64,000 bases of DNA from Mycolicibacterium poriferae (GCF_010728325.1 NZ_AP022570.1:3906001-3970000), one strand, 5' to 3'; counted from the first letter of the stretch, positions 8,447-18,434 are shown. The notes: a model not told the origin generated them from the letters alone. Numbers and translations are program-made.

Positions 8447-9187
8447 ATGAGTCCAGCACGTGTTTATGGCGGGCTGTCCGCAACTCAACGCGACGCACAG
8501 CGCCGCGTGATGTTGATTGATGCCGCGGTCTCGATCATGGGCACCCACGGTGCTACCGCGTGCACCGTGACCGCGGTGTGTGCGAAATCAGGAGTGACGA
8601 GCCGGTACTTCTACCAACAGTTTCGCGATCGAGACGCGCTCTTGCGTGCGGTATTTGCCAAGATCTCCGCCACCTTCCAGGCGGTGATAACCAGCGCCAT
8701 TCCGGACGACACGGTTGCTCCTCAAGAACTCGCTTACGCTCCGATCAAGGCCCTGGTTCAGGTGATCGAGAACGATCCCAGCATGGCCCGCATACTGTTT
8801 GTCGAATCGGGCGCAGAACCCCTCCTTCGGCAGCTGCGAAGCGAGCTGATGACCGATTTTGCGGAGCTGGTGCTCAGAGAGGCCCGCTTGCACCTCGATA
8901 TACCCAGCGAGGTGCTTCAAGTCGCAGATCTCGCCGCCACCTACGGTGTCGGGGGTCTGTTCGAGATTCTCCGTCGCTGGATCGACGGACAACTGAACCA
9001 CTCGACAGAAATGCTTATCGAGCACGGTGCGGGTTTTCTCGGCAGTCTCGGCCTGTATACCCTCGGACAGGCGCCTGGTCAGGCCGCTCCGCGGCTGGCC
9101 GCAGTTGACGAGAACCGACCCGGCGTTGATATAGATCGAGTTGGTCCTTCTCAAATGCCTCCGGAGGTGTCAGGAAGGGATCTGTAA
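8447..9187 (+). CDS. TetR-family transcriptional regulator
   Basis: 246 residues, ATG start. The N-terminal HTH is evident (MLIDAAVSIMGTHGATACTV ... CAKSGVTSRYFYQQFRDRDALLRAVF). It is divergent from the PF10118-type gene with a perfect inverted repeat between them, suggesting autoregulation and control of that neighbour. The C-terminal tail after residue 210 is low-complexity and may be extended by adjacent IS sequence. Confidence 0.85.
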   Translation: MSPARVYGGLSATQRDAQRRVMLIDAAVSIMGTHGATACTVTAVCAKSGVTSRYFYQQFRDRDALLRAVFAKISATFQAVITSAIPDDTVAPQELAYAPIKALVQVIENDPSMARILFVESGAEPLLRQLRSELMTDFAELVLREARLHLDIPSEVLQVADLAATYGVGGLFEILRRWIDGQLNHSTEMLIEHGAGFLGSLGLYTLGQAPGQAAPRLAAVDENRPGVDIDRVGPSQMPPEVSGRDL

Positions 9188-9208
9188 CTGATTCCTTTAT
9201 GGGATCAG
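9188..9208 (+). terminator. Hairpin just after the TetR stop
   Basis: CTGATTCC and GGGATCAG form an 8-bp stem (one G-T pair) with a 5-nt loop directly after the stop codon. There is no T-run, so a terminator role is tentative; it could also be part of the adjacent IS end. Confidence 0.3.
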
Positions 9209-9251
9209 CGTGTTCTCGCACGTGTCCTCCTGACACAGCCCGGAGGTGTTT

Positions 9252-9893
9252 GTGTCTGTGCAATGCGCTCCAGTCACGTCGTCCTCGATCGTCGTTGCTG
9301 TTGATGTGGGCAAGACCGCGGCTTTGTTCTCGGTGACCGATGCTGCTGGTCATTGCTGGTCAGCCCGACAGAGTTCAGGATGAACCGCTCAGGCCTGGGT
9401 GGTGCGGCGGCGAGCGTGATTGCGGCGGTTCCGGTGTCGGGGCAGGTCAAGGTAACTGCGGAGGCTGCTGGCCACTATCACCGCCCGGTGCTCGACCACC
9501 TCTGGCCCGACGGCTGGGAGGTGTTGGAGCTCAATCCCGCCCATGTCGCCCAGCAGCGCTCGCGTACAGGGCCGACGCCGGGTCAAGACTGACGTGATCG
9601 ATTTGGAGGCGATCACCGAGTTGGCGCTGGCCGGGCACCGACGCGCGATCGCCGACCACGATGTCGTGATCGGCGAACTCAGCGCCTGGGCAGGGCACCG
9701 AAGCCGGCGGATCACCACGCGCACGGCGACAAAGAACCAGTTGCTCGGGCAGCTGGATCGGGCGTTTCCCGGACTGACCTTGGCGCTGCCGGACGTGTTG
9801 GGCACCAAGATCGGCCGGCTGGTCGCCGCTGAGTTCTCCGACCCCTCCCGGCTGGCCGCCCTCGGAGTGAATCGGCTGATCCGGTTCGCCGCG
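9252..9893 (+). pseudogene. IS110-family transposase remnant (N-terminal DEDD domain only)
   Basis: Begins VSVQCAPVTSSSIVVAVDVG, the first Asp block of the IS110 RuvC-like DEDD domain. It changes frame near 9346 and again near 9585, then reads RVKTDVIDLEAITELALAG (second catalytic block) and continues to about RLIRFAA. The C-terminal Transposase_20 domain is missing, and IS1380-type sequence begins near 9894. It is clearly inactive. It is unrelated in detail to the better-preserved IS110 element at 21607. Confidence 0.75.
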
Positions 9894-10017
9894 TTAACCC
9901 GGATTTTTCGCGGCTTGTCGCTGGTGGGGGCGTGCAGAGAAGCGAAAGTGCATGTCCTGCAAGGGATAATTGGACTTCTCTACGGTTCAATAGTTCCCAC
10001 GAGAAGGCACTTCGCAG

Positions 10018-10353
10018 GTGAAGAATATCGCGGTCGCACCACGGGTGAAAGTGTCCGCCGACGGCCATGGTGTCGTGTCGCATGCCGGGATGGGCATGCT
10101 ACGCGAGCTCGCCGACCGAACCGGGCTATCGGCGCAGGTCACCGCCGCGTTGGCCGACACCTACCGCGGCCGTGGTTGTACGCACCCGGCGAGGTGTTCG
10201 CCGATCTGGCGGCCGCGGTCGCCGACGGGGCGGACTGCATCGACGGCGTCGGCCAGTTGTGCGGTGACCGCGAGCACGCCTTCGAGGCGAAGGCCTCCAC
10301 GACCACGATGTGGCGGCTGGTCGACCAGCGCATCGACGCCGCGCACCTGCCGG
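10018..10353 (+). pseudogene. IS1380-family transposase, 5' part
   Basis: Starts GTG with VKNIAVAPRVKVSADGHG, then GMLRELADRTGLSAQV, an IS1380-type N-terminus. It shifts frame near 10175 and continues DGADCIDGVGQLCGDREHAF to HLPAI, where the ISL3 element begins. The rest of the protein resumes at 11843. Confidence 0.7.
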
Positions 10354-10361
10354 CGATATGG
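10354..10361. repeat. Target-site duplication of the ISL3 element (left copy)
   Basis: CGATATGG directly before the left inverted repeat. The identical octamer follows the right inverted repeat at 11835-11842. Joining the flanks restores the IS1380 reading frame (HLPAI-W-AARAT). Confidence 0.9.
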
Positions 10362-11834
10362 GGCTCTTCGTGAATGAGGGTGCACTGATAGCTGCGGATA
10401 TTCGCGCGCGGGTTGATCGTGTCGGTGAGCTGAGGCGGGGCCTCGGTGGGTGACGATGCGGGTTCCTACACACGCCCACCACGCCACCGAGGGGTCCCGT
10501 TGTCCGAGGTTACTGCCTGCCCGCGCTCTGTTGTTGCCGACACGATCATGCGCACCATCGAGTTGGGGGTCACGATCACCGATGCCGCGGTCGACGAGAA
10601 GCAGACGACGATCTTCTGCAGACCGGTGGTGCGGGATCCGCGTTGTCCGGACTGCGGCCGCGACGGCGCATATCGCGACACCGTGGTCCGGCCGTTGACC
10701 GATCTGCCGGTGGCCGGCTATCCGCTGGTGCTGCAGGTTGCCGTCCCGCGCTATCGCTGCCTCACCGCGGCGTGCGGGCGCATGGTGTTCAACCAGGACC
10801 TGGGCAAGCTGGCCGCACCGAGATCGTCAACGACGCGCCGCTGCGCCCGGTATGTGTTGCGGCGGTTGATCAACGACCGCACCACCATCTCAGCGATTGC
10901 CGCTGAACTGGGGGTGTCCTGGCACACGGTCAGCACGATCGCCATGCAGGCGACCGCAGCCCTGATCGAGGCCCACGGCGCTGCTCGACTTGACGGCGTG
11001 CGGGTCATCGGGGTCGACGAACACCGCTGGGCGCCCCGCCGGCGCGGCACCGAAGGCTTTGTCACCTTGATCATCGACCTCACACCCGTCGATGACGGCA
11101 CCGGGCCCGCACGGCTGCTTGACCTGGTGGCAGGGCGCTCGGCGGCCGCACTGGCGACCTGGCTGGCTGAGCAGCCGCCGGCGTTTCGTGACCAGGTCGA
11201 GGTGATCGCCATGGACGGCTTCGGCGGCTACAAGACCGCCGCGACCGACGAGCTGCCCGAGGCCACCGCGGTGATGGATCCCTTCCACGTCGTTGCGCTG
11301 GCCGGCGCCAAACTTGACCTGATCCGCCAACGCATCCAACAGGCCACGTGCGGGCATCGCGGCCGCACCGGTGATCCGCTCTACGGGTGCGGCGCACCCT
11401 GCGCACCCGCTTTCCGCTGCTCACCAGCCGCCAACAGACACGGCTGGAAGCGGTGTTCGCCGACGACAACCACCTCGCGGTCCAGGTGACCTGGAGCGTC
11501 TACCAGCGCATCATCGCCGCCTACGGCCACCCCGACCGGCGACGCGGCAAGACCATGATGATCGCGATCATCGACTCCCTGCGCCGCGGCGTCCCCGAGG
11601 CCCTCGAAGAACTCGCCCAGCTCGGCCGCACCCTGCACCGCCGCCGCCACGACGTGCTGGCGTTCTTCGACCACCACACCTCCAACGGACCCACCGAAGC
11701 GATCAACGGCCGCCTGGAAGCCCTGCGCCGCAACGCGCTCGGATTCCGAAATCTGGCCCACTACCGCTGGCGCTCACTACTACACAGCGGAGCCCTGCAC
11801 GCACTGGTCAATGCACTCTGAATTACGAAGAGCC
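10362..11834 (+). mobile_element. ISL3-family insertion sequence (1473 bp)
   Basis: Imperfect terminal inverted repeats: GGCTCTTCGTGAATGAGGG at the left, and at the right the reverse complement of an end that reads GGCTCTTCGTAATTCAGAG inward (19 of 23 match). It is flanked by the perfect 8-bp duplication CGATATGG, the size known for ISL3. It carries one transposase gene with a single-base frameshift and lies inside an IS1380-family transposase gene. Confidence 0.92.
10500..11821 (+). pseudogene. ISL3-family transposase, one frameshift
   Basis: Zinc-finger-like N-terminus with CPDC (and a second Cys pair), an HTH, and the DDE_Tnp_ISL3 core: VIGVDEHRWAP (first Asp), IAMDGFGGYKTA (second Asp) and SNGPTEAINGRLEALRR (Glu). 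The frame breaks near 11392, where the sequence reads TACGGGTGCGG; restoring one G gives VRRTLRTRFPLL and a continuous protein to the stop. TTG 10500 with GAGGGG upstream is the favoured start; ATG 10548 is possible. The break is in a G-run and may be an assembly error. Confidence 0.85.
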
Positions 11835-11842
11835 CGATATGG
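11835..11842. repeat. Target-site duplication of the ISL3 element (right copy)
   Basis: CGATATGG, identical to 10354-10361 and directly after the right inverted repeat of the ISL3 element. Confidence 0.9.
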
Positions 11843-13040
11843 GCGGCGCGAGCGACCGCGCGGGCAGCGGCCTGGACGGCCGGAGCGGGCCCGGCCCTGC
11901 ACGGGTGGTTGCCCATCGATGTCGATGCGACCTTGGTCATCGATCACTCCGACAACAAGCAGGGCGCGGCGTCGACCTGGAAGAAGACGTTGGGGTACCA
12001 CCCGCTGCTGGCGTACCTGGACCGCCCCGAGATCGCCGGCGGGGAAGCCCTGGCCGGGCTGCTACGCAACGGCAACGCCGGCTCCAACACCGCCTCCGAC
12101 CACATCATCCTGCTGGCTCGGGCCCTGGCATCGCTGCCGCCTCGATGGCGGCCCGACCCCGACAACCCCGCAGACCCGGACAAGCCGCGGGTGCTGATCC
12201 GCAGCGACACCGCCCGAGCCACCCACCGATTCGCCCAAGCGTGCCGGGCCGCCGGGGTGGGAATCTCCTTCGGCTACCCCGTCGATGCCCGCGTGCAGGA
12301 TGCCGTGGGCACCCTCAACCTCGCCCAGGGCTGGTACCCGGCCATCGACAGCGACGGCGGTATCCGCGACGGAACCTGGGTCGCCGAAGCCACCGACCTG
12401 GTCAACCTGTCGGCCAGGCCGGCCGGAACCAGGCTGCTCCTGCGCAAGGAACTGCCCCCATCCCGGCGCGCAGCTGCGGTTCACCGACACCGACGGGATG
12501 CGGGTCACCGCCTTCATCACCGACACCGAAGCCGGTGCGGTACCCGGCCAAGTCGCCGGCCTGGAACTACGGCACCGCCAACACGCCCGCGTCGAAGACC
12601 GCATCCGCGAACTCAAGAACACCGGCCTACGCAACCTGCCCTGCCAATCCTTCTGGGCCAACGCCGCCTGGCTCGAGATCGCACTCGCCGCCGCCGACCT
12701 GGTCACCTTGGCCCGACTGCTCGGATTCAGAAACGATCCCGCACTGGCCCGCGCCGAGATCACCACCTTCCGCTACCGCGTGCTGCACGTCGCCGCCCGC
12801 ATCACCCGCAGCGCACGACAAACCCGGCTACGCATCGACGTCACCTGGCGCTGGGCCGCCCAGATCGCCACCGCCTGGCAGGCAGATCCGCACCGCCTTC
12901 GGATGACCAGCCAGCATCCGACCCGCCGACCACGAAAGACCCACCGACCCCAGGAAAGCCCGCTCCACCCGGCGACACGGGACAGATCAACCACGCCGAC
13001 ACACGAAAACCACTACTCAACAACACAACTCGACATCTAG
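11843..13040 (+). pseudogene. IS1380-family transposase, 3' part
   Basis: Continues the protein broken at 10353: WLPIDVDATLVIDHSDNKQG, KTLGYHPLLAYLD and PRVLIRSDTARATHRFAQAC are typical IS1380 DDE blocks. The frame shifts again near 12460 at a C-run, then reads FTDTDGMRVTAF, RVEDRIRELKNTGLRNLPC and ITRSARQTRLRID to a stop at 13040. With the ISL3 insertion and at least two shifts it cannot be functional as written. Confidence 0.75.
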
Positions 13041-13094
13041 CTAGGCGGCCCGGTGGTTCGCGTGGCGGCAACCCACCCCCCCCGCCCATACGTT

Positions 13095-13122
13095 CGCTAC
13101 ATATAGTAGCGTAGCGCTACTA
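13095..13122. promoter_or_regulatory. Overlapping palindromic operators upstream of the mmpL-like gene
   Basis: TAGTAGCGTAGCGCTACTA at 13104-13122 is a perfect 8+8 inverted repeat with a 3-bp centre. CGCTAC-ATATA-GTAGCG (13095-13111) overlaps it, and another CGCTAC half-site follows at 13130. The transporter starts 26 bp downstream. A near-identical palindrome lies at 20405-20423 after the KstR-like TetR gene, so that regulator is the best candidate ligand (inference). Confidence 0.65.
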
Positions 13123-13148
13123 ATAGTATCGCTACGCGTGGAGGTCTG

Positions 13149-14666
13149 GTGGCCAGGAACCCTGATTCCCCGCGCCAGGCCGCGTACGACTCCTGCTATC
13201 CGCAGCACAACCGCGAATACAGTGCACGTCTGGCGGCGCTGGGCCGGTTCACTCTGCGGCACAAAGCCCTGGTGATGGGGGCGTGGCTGGGTGCCGCGGT
13301 CGTCTTGGCGCTGCTGTTTCCCCAGTTGGAGACCGTGGTGCGGCAGCAATCGGTGGACCTGATCCCGCGTGATGCTCCATCGCTGCAAACGGTGGAGCGG
13401 ATGAGTGCCGCGTTCGGCGAGCAAGGCTCGAAAACCCTGTTGTTCATCGCGATGGAGGACCCCAACGGTCTGACCGCGGCGACGCAGGAACGCTACGACC
13501 AGCTCGTGGCCCGGTTGCAGGACGAGAAGGACCATGTTCTGCAGGTTAACGACCTGCTGGCAGATCCCGTCACCAAAGCCCAAGCCCTCAGCGCCGATGA
13601 AAAAGCCTGGTACTTGCCGGTGGGAGTGGCCGGCACGCTGGGAGATCCCACCGCCGCCGAGTCGGTCAAAACTGTTCGCAGCATTGGCGCCGACGTGTTC
13701 GCCGGATCGTCGACGACCGTGCAGGTGACCGGACCACCGGCGACGTTCAGCGACATGATCGCCTCCGCCGAACACGACCTGCTGCTGATCTCCATCGCCA
13801 CCGCCGCCGTCATCGCCGTGATTCTGCTGATCGTGTACCGATCCGTGTTCACCGCATTGTTGCCGCTGCTGGTGATCGGGCTGAGCCTGGCCGTCGGACG
13901 CGGGGTGCTCTCAGCGCTCGGCGAGATGGGCATGCCCGTGTCCCAATTCACCGTGGCATTCATGACCGCGATCCTGCTGGGCGCAGGCACCGACTACACC
14001 GTGTTCCTGATCAGCCGCTACCATGAACAGCGCCGCGCGCAAGTACCCGCAGAAGCGGCCATCATCCACGCCACCGCCAGCATCGGGCGTGTCATCCTCG
14101 CGTCCGCGGCGACGGTCGCCTTGGCCTTCCTAGCCATGGTCTTCGCTCGACTCAGTGTCTTCGCCGCCCTGGGTCCGGCGTGCGCCATCGCCGTGCTCTT
14201 CGGGTTTCTGGCCACCGTCACCCTGTTGCCGCCGGTGCTGGCGATGGCCGCCAAACGCGGCATCGGCGAACCCAAACCCGATCGCACCCGCCGCTACTGG
14301 AACAGCGTCGCGGTCGCGGTGGTCCGCCGTCCCGTCCCGCTACTGATCGTCAGCCTGGTCATCCTGGTCGCACTATCGGCGGTCGCAGCCACCATCAAAA
14401 TCAGCTACGACGACCGCAAAGGCCAACCAGCCACCACCGCCAGCAACCAGGGCTACCAACTGCTCGACCGCCACTTCCGTAAAGACGTCGTCATCAGCGA
14501 GTTCCTGGTCGTCGAAAACCCCACCGACATGCGCACCGGCAAAGGACTGGCCGACCTCGACGAAATGGCCTCCCGCGTCTCCCAAATCCCCGGTGTCACC
14601 AAAGTCTCCGGCGTCACCCGCCCCACCGGGGAGCGCCTCGACCAAGCAGAACTGGCCTGGCAGAAC
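13149..14666 (+). pseudogene. MmpL/RND-family transporter, truncated by IS3
   Basis: 506 codons from a GTG with GGAGG just upstream. Features: an N-terminal membrane helix (ALVMGAWLGAAVVLALLF), a periplasmic loop, then a block of helices (IAVILLIVYRSVFTALLPLL and others) with GAGTDYTVFLISRYHE, the MMPL-family signature. The second periplasmic loop begins (TASNQGYQLL) and is cut at AWQN by the IS3 end at 14667. Roughly half of a normal MmpL-like protein is missing, including the second membrane block, so it is probably non-functional. It was likely a proton-driven lipid or drug exporter under the palindromic operator upstream. The remainder is not in this window. Confidence 0.85.
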
Positions 14667-14696
14667 TGTGGTTCCCCCGAGATCGTGGAGGGTTTC

Positions 14697-15648
14697 TTAA
14701 GCCGCTTCGGGCTTCGGTTGGTTTTCCCTGATCTCATAGTTGACGGGTGAGAGTCCGTCTGCGGCGCTGTGTCGTCGTTGGTGGTTGTAGAAGGTGTAGC
14801 ACCAGTCGATGACGATGGCCCGCGCTTGGATGGTATCACTGAAAGTGTTGCGGGACAGCACTTCCCATTCCAGCGAGGAGAAGAACGCCTCCGCGGCGGC
14901 GTTGTCGAAGCACGACCCCACTCGTCCCATCGACTGACGCACACCCAGCGTGGTGCACAGCGCCCGGAACGCCTGGGCGGTGTAGGTCGACCCGCGGTCG
15001 GTGTGGAAGATGACCCGCTGAGCTTCGTCGTCGCACCAGATCGCCTCCCGGCCACCACGGGCGACCACGGCCATCTCCAATGCGGCACACGCCAGCGTGG
15101 CGTCCGGATGCCGAGGGTCGCCGCCCCAGCAGTCGGCGGCTGTACAGATCGATCACCGTCGCCAGGTACAACTTGCCGCAGGCGGTGGGAATCTCGGTCA
15201 TATCCCCCACCCATTTGGTGTTCGGCGCCGCCGCGGTGAAGCCCCGTTTGAGCAGGTCAGGGAACTTCGGCGCGGTCTTGTCCTGCCGGGTGAGCCCGCC
15301 GCGGCGGCGGATCCTGCGGGCAACCAGACCTTGGCGGCGCATCGACTCGGCGACCGTATTCTCCGAGACCGTCCAGCCCAGATCACGCAGATCGGACACC
15401 AGCCGCGGCGACCCGTGCACCCCCTTGGCCTTGGCGAACGCGGCCCTGACCGCGTCGTCGAGGGCGGCGCGGCGCCGATCGGTGTCGGTGTGCAGCCCGT
15501 CGGGGTCGCCGGCACGCGCCAGCCACTTGTAGAACCAGGACACGCTGATCCCCAACAAGGCGCAGGTCAAGGAATGGGGCACTCGGTAGTTGGTCCTCTG
15601 GTCGGCGACAAAGCGTGCCACGCTCACTTCGTCGCCTCCTTCACCCAC
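14697..15648 (-). pseudogene. IS3 OrfB transposase (copy 1), frameshifted
   Basis: rve-type integrase: HTH_21 region, then [10 protein letters not shown] (Asp), [14 protein letters not shown] (Asp) and [16 protein letters not shown] (Glu), ending QPKPEAA. Near 15116-15130 two bases present in copy 2 are absent, which breaks the frame between the first and second catalytic blocks. Normally expressed by -1 frameshifting from OrfA. Confidence 0.85.
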
Positions 15649-15914
15649 AGGACCACCGATCGCTTGAGGACATCACGCTCCATCCGCAGCTCGGCGACCT
15701 CCCTGCGCAGGCGTTTCAGCTCCTCGAGGTCATCGCGGGTCAATTCACCGCGGCCCTCACGGGCCTCCCGCGCACGAGCCACCCAGTTACCCAGCGTGCC
15801 CTCATGCACCCCGAGATCCCGCGCGACCGCCGCGATCGGCTTGCCCGTCTCCTCGACGATCCGGACAGCACCCTCACGAAACTCCCGGTCGTACTTCTTC
15901 CGTTTCTCTGGCAT
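15624..15914 (-). CDS. IS3 OrfA (HTH protein, copy 1)
   Basis: About 96 residues from the ATG at 15914 (AGGGG upstream). Contains RKKYDREFREGAVRIVEETG and an HTH (IAAVARDLGVHEGTLGNWV), followed by a leucine-zipper-like segment (LEELKRLRREVAELRMERDV). Identical to the copy at 25841. It overlaps the OrfB frame, as in IS3-family elements that use programmed frameshifting. Confidence 0.85.
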   Translation of the reverse strand: MPEKRKKYDREFREGAVRIVEETGKPIAAVARDLGVHEGTLGNWVARAREAREGRGELTRDDLEELKRLRREVAELRMERDVLKRSVVLWVKEATK

Positions 15915-15959
15915 CTCGACCCCTATTGTCGATGCCTCCACGCTTTCGGGGGAACCTCA

Positions 15960-16172
15960 ATCGGTATGCAAGAACGCCGTGGCTGGGCGCCGGTACAGTG
16001 TGGCGACGTGTTGGTCGCTGATCTGCATCACTTCCTCGACATGCCGCACGACGCTTCGGGTCCCGCGCGGCGCCTCGCGCAGCACTTGGGCGACATAGTC
16101 CGGGCGGGCACCGCCGGCGAGGTCGGTGATCGGTGGGTATCGGCATTGCCGTGTCGGCGCCGACCGGCCCAC
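15960..16172 (-). pseudogene. Hypothetical protein, 3' end removed by IS3 copy 1
   Basis: About 70 codons from GTG 16172, divergent from the gene at 16191. Reads PPITDLAGGARPDYVAQVLR and HVEEVMQISDQHVATLYRRP and then runs into the IS end, whose TGAGG supplies an artificial stop. I do not recognise the family. Coding potential is supported by codon use and by close divergent spacing to the next gene. Confidence 0.45.
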
Positions 16173-16190
16173 CGACGCTGCCCCGGACGG

Positions 16191-16592
16191 ATGACCATCG
16201 CCATCGCCTCGGCCGAGGCATCGGCGCCGATCCGATGGTCGTGCAGCGTCTGCGACGACGAGGGGGTGATCAGCAACTGGGCAGATTCCCCATACGACCT
16301 GCGCCGCCGCGGACTCAGCCTTGCCGACGCCCTCGAGGAGGTCATCGTCAGCGACAAGACCGCCGCCGTGTTACGCGACCTGATGCTGCTTGACCCCAAC
16401 TGCGAGCGACTGGTGTATGGCATGCGCGCCCACCCAAACGGCGCTGCCTTACTGACCAATGCCGACGAACTCGAAGAGCTGATCGGGTTCGTGGCCGCCG
16501 AAGCCAACCACGAACCCAACCGCCGCCGCCAAGACCGCCTCGACGCCGCGTTCAACGTACTGACCGACGCCGCCCAAACCCTCTCCAGCTGA
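16191..16592 (+). CDS. Conserved hypothetical protein with a CxxC motif
   Basis: 133 residues. Begins MTIAIASAEASAPIRWSCSV with CSVC near residues 18-21, then an acidic helical body (LSLADALEEVIVSDKTAAVL, NADELEELIGFVAAEANHE). No signal peptide or membrane helix. I do not recognise a characterised family. It is a surviving non-IS gene between IS3 copy 1 and the IS256 cluster. Confidence 0.6.
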   Translation: MTIAIASAEASAPIRWSCSVCDDEGVISNWADSPYDLRRRGLSLADALEEVIVSDKTAAVLRDLMLLDPNCERLVYGMRAHPNGAALLTNADELEELIGFVAAEANHEPNRRRQDRLDAAFNVLTDAAQTLSS

Positions 16593-16795
16593 ACATCTCT
16601 GGGACCTACCGCATCAGCCCTGGGCGTGCCAAAGCATTCCGCAGCCAAGCTACCGAACCCGCTGCCCGTTGTCCCCGACACCATCAGCGGCAGCTGCAAG
16701 AGGCCTGTCGCTTGAGTCCCCCAACCCGTATGCTCACGACGAAGCCGCGAACCGGCCGGTGCTTTTTACACCCACTTTCGGACGCGACCTGCGAT

Positions 16796-16973
16796 CAAGG
16801 CGCGCGGGCACTTCCCCTCCGAGCAGGCCGCGCTCAAGTGCCTCTACTTGGTGACCCGATCGCTGGACCCGACCGGCGTTGGCAGGGCACGATGGACGAT
16901 GCGGTGGAAACCTGCCCTGAATGCGTTCGCGATCACCTTCGCCGACCGATTCCCGGCAGCAGAAACCTACTGA
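16796..16973 (+). pseudogene. C-terminal fragment of an older IS256-family transposase
   Basis: Reads ARGHFPSEQAALKCLYLVTR, then WTMRWKPALNAFAITFADRF to TGA at 16973. This parallels the last 58 residues of the IS256 copies at 17000 and 26406 with several substitutions, so it is a diverged relative. Its right terminal repeat is split: the inner part is at about 16981-16999 and the outer part at 18443-18453, because IS256 copy A inserted into it. The 16593-16795 stretch upstream has no recognisable gene; a possible further IS256 end lies near 16765-16790. Confidence 0.75.
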
Positions 16974-16991
16974 TGAAAACCGCCGGAAACA

Positions 16992-16999
16992 CCGTTAGC
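16992..16999. repeat. Target-site duplication of IS256 copy A (left)
   Basis: CCGTTAGC, repeated exactly at 18435-18442 on the other side of the element. Confidence 0.9.
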
Positions 17000-18434
17000 G
17001 GGACTGTCGCAGTAAGGGTGTAAACGGCCTGATCGGCCCCGGTGTGTCGGGGCCGGAAAGGTCGCATGATGACCGAAACTGTCGTGGCTGTGGAGCTATC
17101 ACAGAATCCCGATGATGAGGCCGCCGCAGCGGCCATTGCAGTCCCGGATAGCCGTGAGGTCGACGAGCTCGAGGTCGCCCGGGAGCTGGTGCGTCAGGCC
17201 CGCGAGGCCGGCGTATCGCTGACCGGTCCGGGTGGGTTGCTCAAGGCGATGACCAAGACGGTCATCGAGACCGCCCTGGACGAGGAATTGTCCGAGCATC
17301 TGGGCTATGACCGTCACGATCCGGCCGGGTACGGCTCGGGCAACTCCCGCAACGGAACCCGTGCTAAGACCGTGCTCACCGATGCGTGCGGGCAGATCGA
17401 GATCGATGTGCCGCGCGACCGGGCGGGGCAGCTTCGAACCCGAGATCGTCAAGAAGCGTCAACGCCGCCTGACCGATGTTGATGAGGTGGTGTTGTCGTT
17501 GTATGCCCGCGGGCTGACCACCGGCGAGATCAGCGCCCATTTCGCCGACATCTACGGTGCGGCAGTCTCCAAGGACACGATCAGTCGGATCACTGACCGT
17601 GTGGTCGAGGAGATGACTGCCTGGCACACCCGCCCGCTGGAGCGCGTGTACGCCGCGGTGTTCATCGACGCCCTGCACGTCAAGATCCGCGACGGCCAGG
17701 TCGGCCCCCGCCCGGTCTACGCGGCAATCGGGGTGGATCTGGCCGGGCACCGCGACGTACTGGGGATGTGGGCCGGCGAGGGCGACGGGGAGTCGGCCAA
17801 GTACTGGCTGGCCGTGCTGACCGAGTTGAAGAACCGCGGGGTGGCCGACATCTTCTTCCTGGTCTGCGACGGACTCAAAGGGTTGCCGCAATCGGTAGGC
17901 GCGGCGTTTCCCGACACGGTCGTGCAGACGTGTGTCATCCATTTGATCCGCGGCACGTTCCGCTACGCCGGGCGCCAGCACCGCGACGCGATCGCCAAGG
18001 CGTTGCGACCGATCTACACCGCGGTCAACGCTGAGGCTGCAGCGGCGGCGCTGGACGCGTCGAGGCCGAGTGGGGTAACCGATATCCGGCAGCAATTAGG
18101 TTGTGGCGCAACGCCTGGAGTGAATTCATACCGTTCCTGGACTACGACACCGAGATAAGGAAGGTGATCTGTTCGACCAACGCCATTGAATCGTTGAACG
18201 CCCGCTACCGGCGCGCTGTCCGGGCCCGCGGTCATTTCCCGACCGAGCAGGCAGCGCTGAAATGCCTATACTTGGTCACCCGGTCACTGGACCCGACCGG
18301 GACCGGACAGAAGCGATGGACCATGCGCTGGAAACCAGCACTGAACGCCTTCGCGATCACCTTCGCCGACCGCATGCCGGGCAGCGAAACCACCTAACCG
18401 AAGATGCCGCTTACACCGTTAATCTGACGGACCC
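17000..18434 (+). mobile_element. IS256-family insertion sequence, copy A (1435 bp)
   Basis: Ends GGGACTGTCGCAGTAAGGGT (left) and, read inward from the right, GGGTCCGTCAGATTAACGGT; 21 of 28 terminal bases match. The 8-bp duplication CCGTTAGC is perfect. The target is the right terminal repeat of an older, related IS256 remnant. Nearly identical to copy B at 26406-27839; the two differ by indels that shift frame at different points. Confidence 0.93.
17066..18397 (+). pseudogene. IS256-family (mutator-type) transposase, copy A, two frameshifts
   Basis: Mutator-type transposase of about 440 residues when restored: HLGYDRHDPAGYGSGNSRNG, FIDALHVKIRDG (Asp), VCDGLKGLPQ (Asp), CVIHLIRG and STNAIESLNARYRRA (Glu). 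Relative to copy B it has one extra G near 17427 and lacks one T near 18060. Copy B is intact at both places and broken elsewhere, so an intact consensus exists. Start ATG 17066 with AAAGG upstream. Confidence 0.85.

Larger units (their letters stand above)
9894..13040 (+). mobile_element. IS1380-family element, interrupted by an ISL3 element
   Basis: The left boundary is taken where IS110 homology stops and TTAACCCGG begins; the right boundary is the transposase stop region. Terminal repeats were not confirmed and the right end may be truncated. The transposase is split by an ISL3-family insertion with an exact 8-bp duplication and also carries at least two frameshifts. A second, much shorter IS1380-type fragment lies near 38.7 kb. 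Confidence 0.6.
14667..15959 (-). mobile_element. IS3-family insertion sequence, copy 1 (1293 bp)
   Basis: Ends TGTGGTTCCCCCGAGATCGT at the left and, read inward, TGAGGTTCCCCCGAAAGCGT at the right. It carries overlapping orfA and orfB. It is almost identical to copy 2 at 24883-26176: one substitution near 14827, two bases missing near 15116-15130, and one extra C near 15294 relative to copy 2. Flanking tetramers GAAC and ATCG differ, so no target duplication is present, unlike copy 2. This suggests recombination or an adjacent deletion after insertion. Confidence 0.9.

Noticed and set aside
9188..9251. Bridge RNA of the first IS110 remnant
   Set aside because: Only 64 bp lie between the TetR stop and the transposase start, and the element ends are unknown, so no guides could be assigned.
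15097..16098. 333-codon plus-strand frame opposite IS3 copy 1
   Set aside because: Antisense shadow of OrfB/OrfA; the same frame appears at copy 2 and it has no domain features.
16765..16790. Another IS256 terminal repeat (TTTTTACACCCACTTTCGGA)
   Set aside because: It resembles IS256 ends, but only over a short stretch and without adjacent transposase sequence in the right place; noted but not called.
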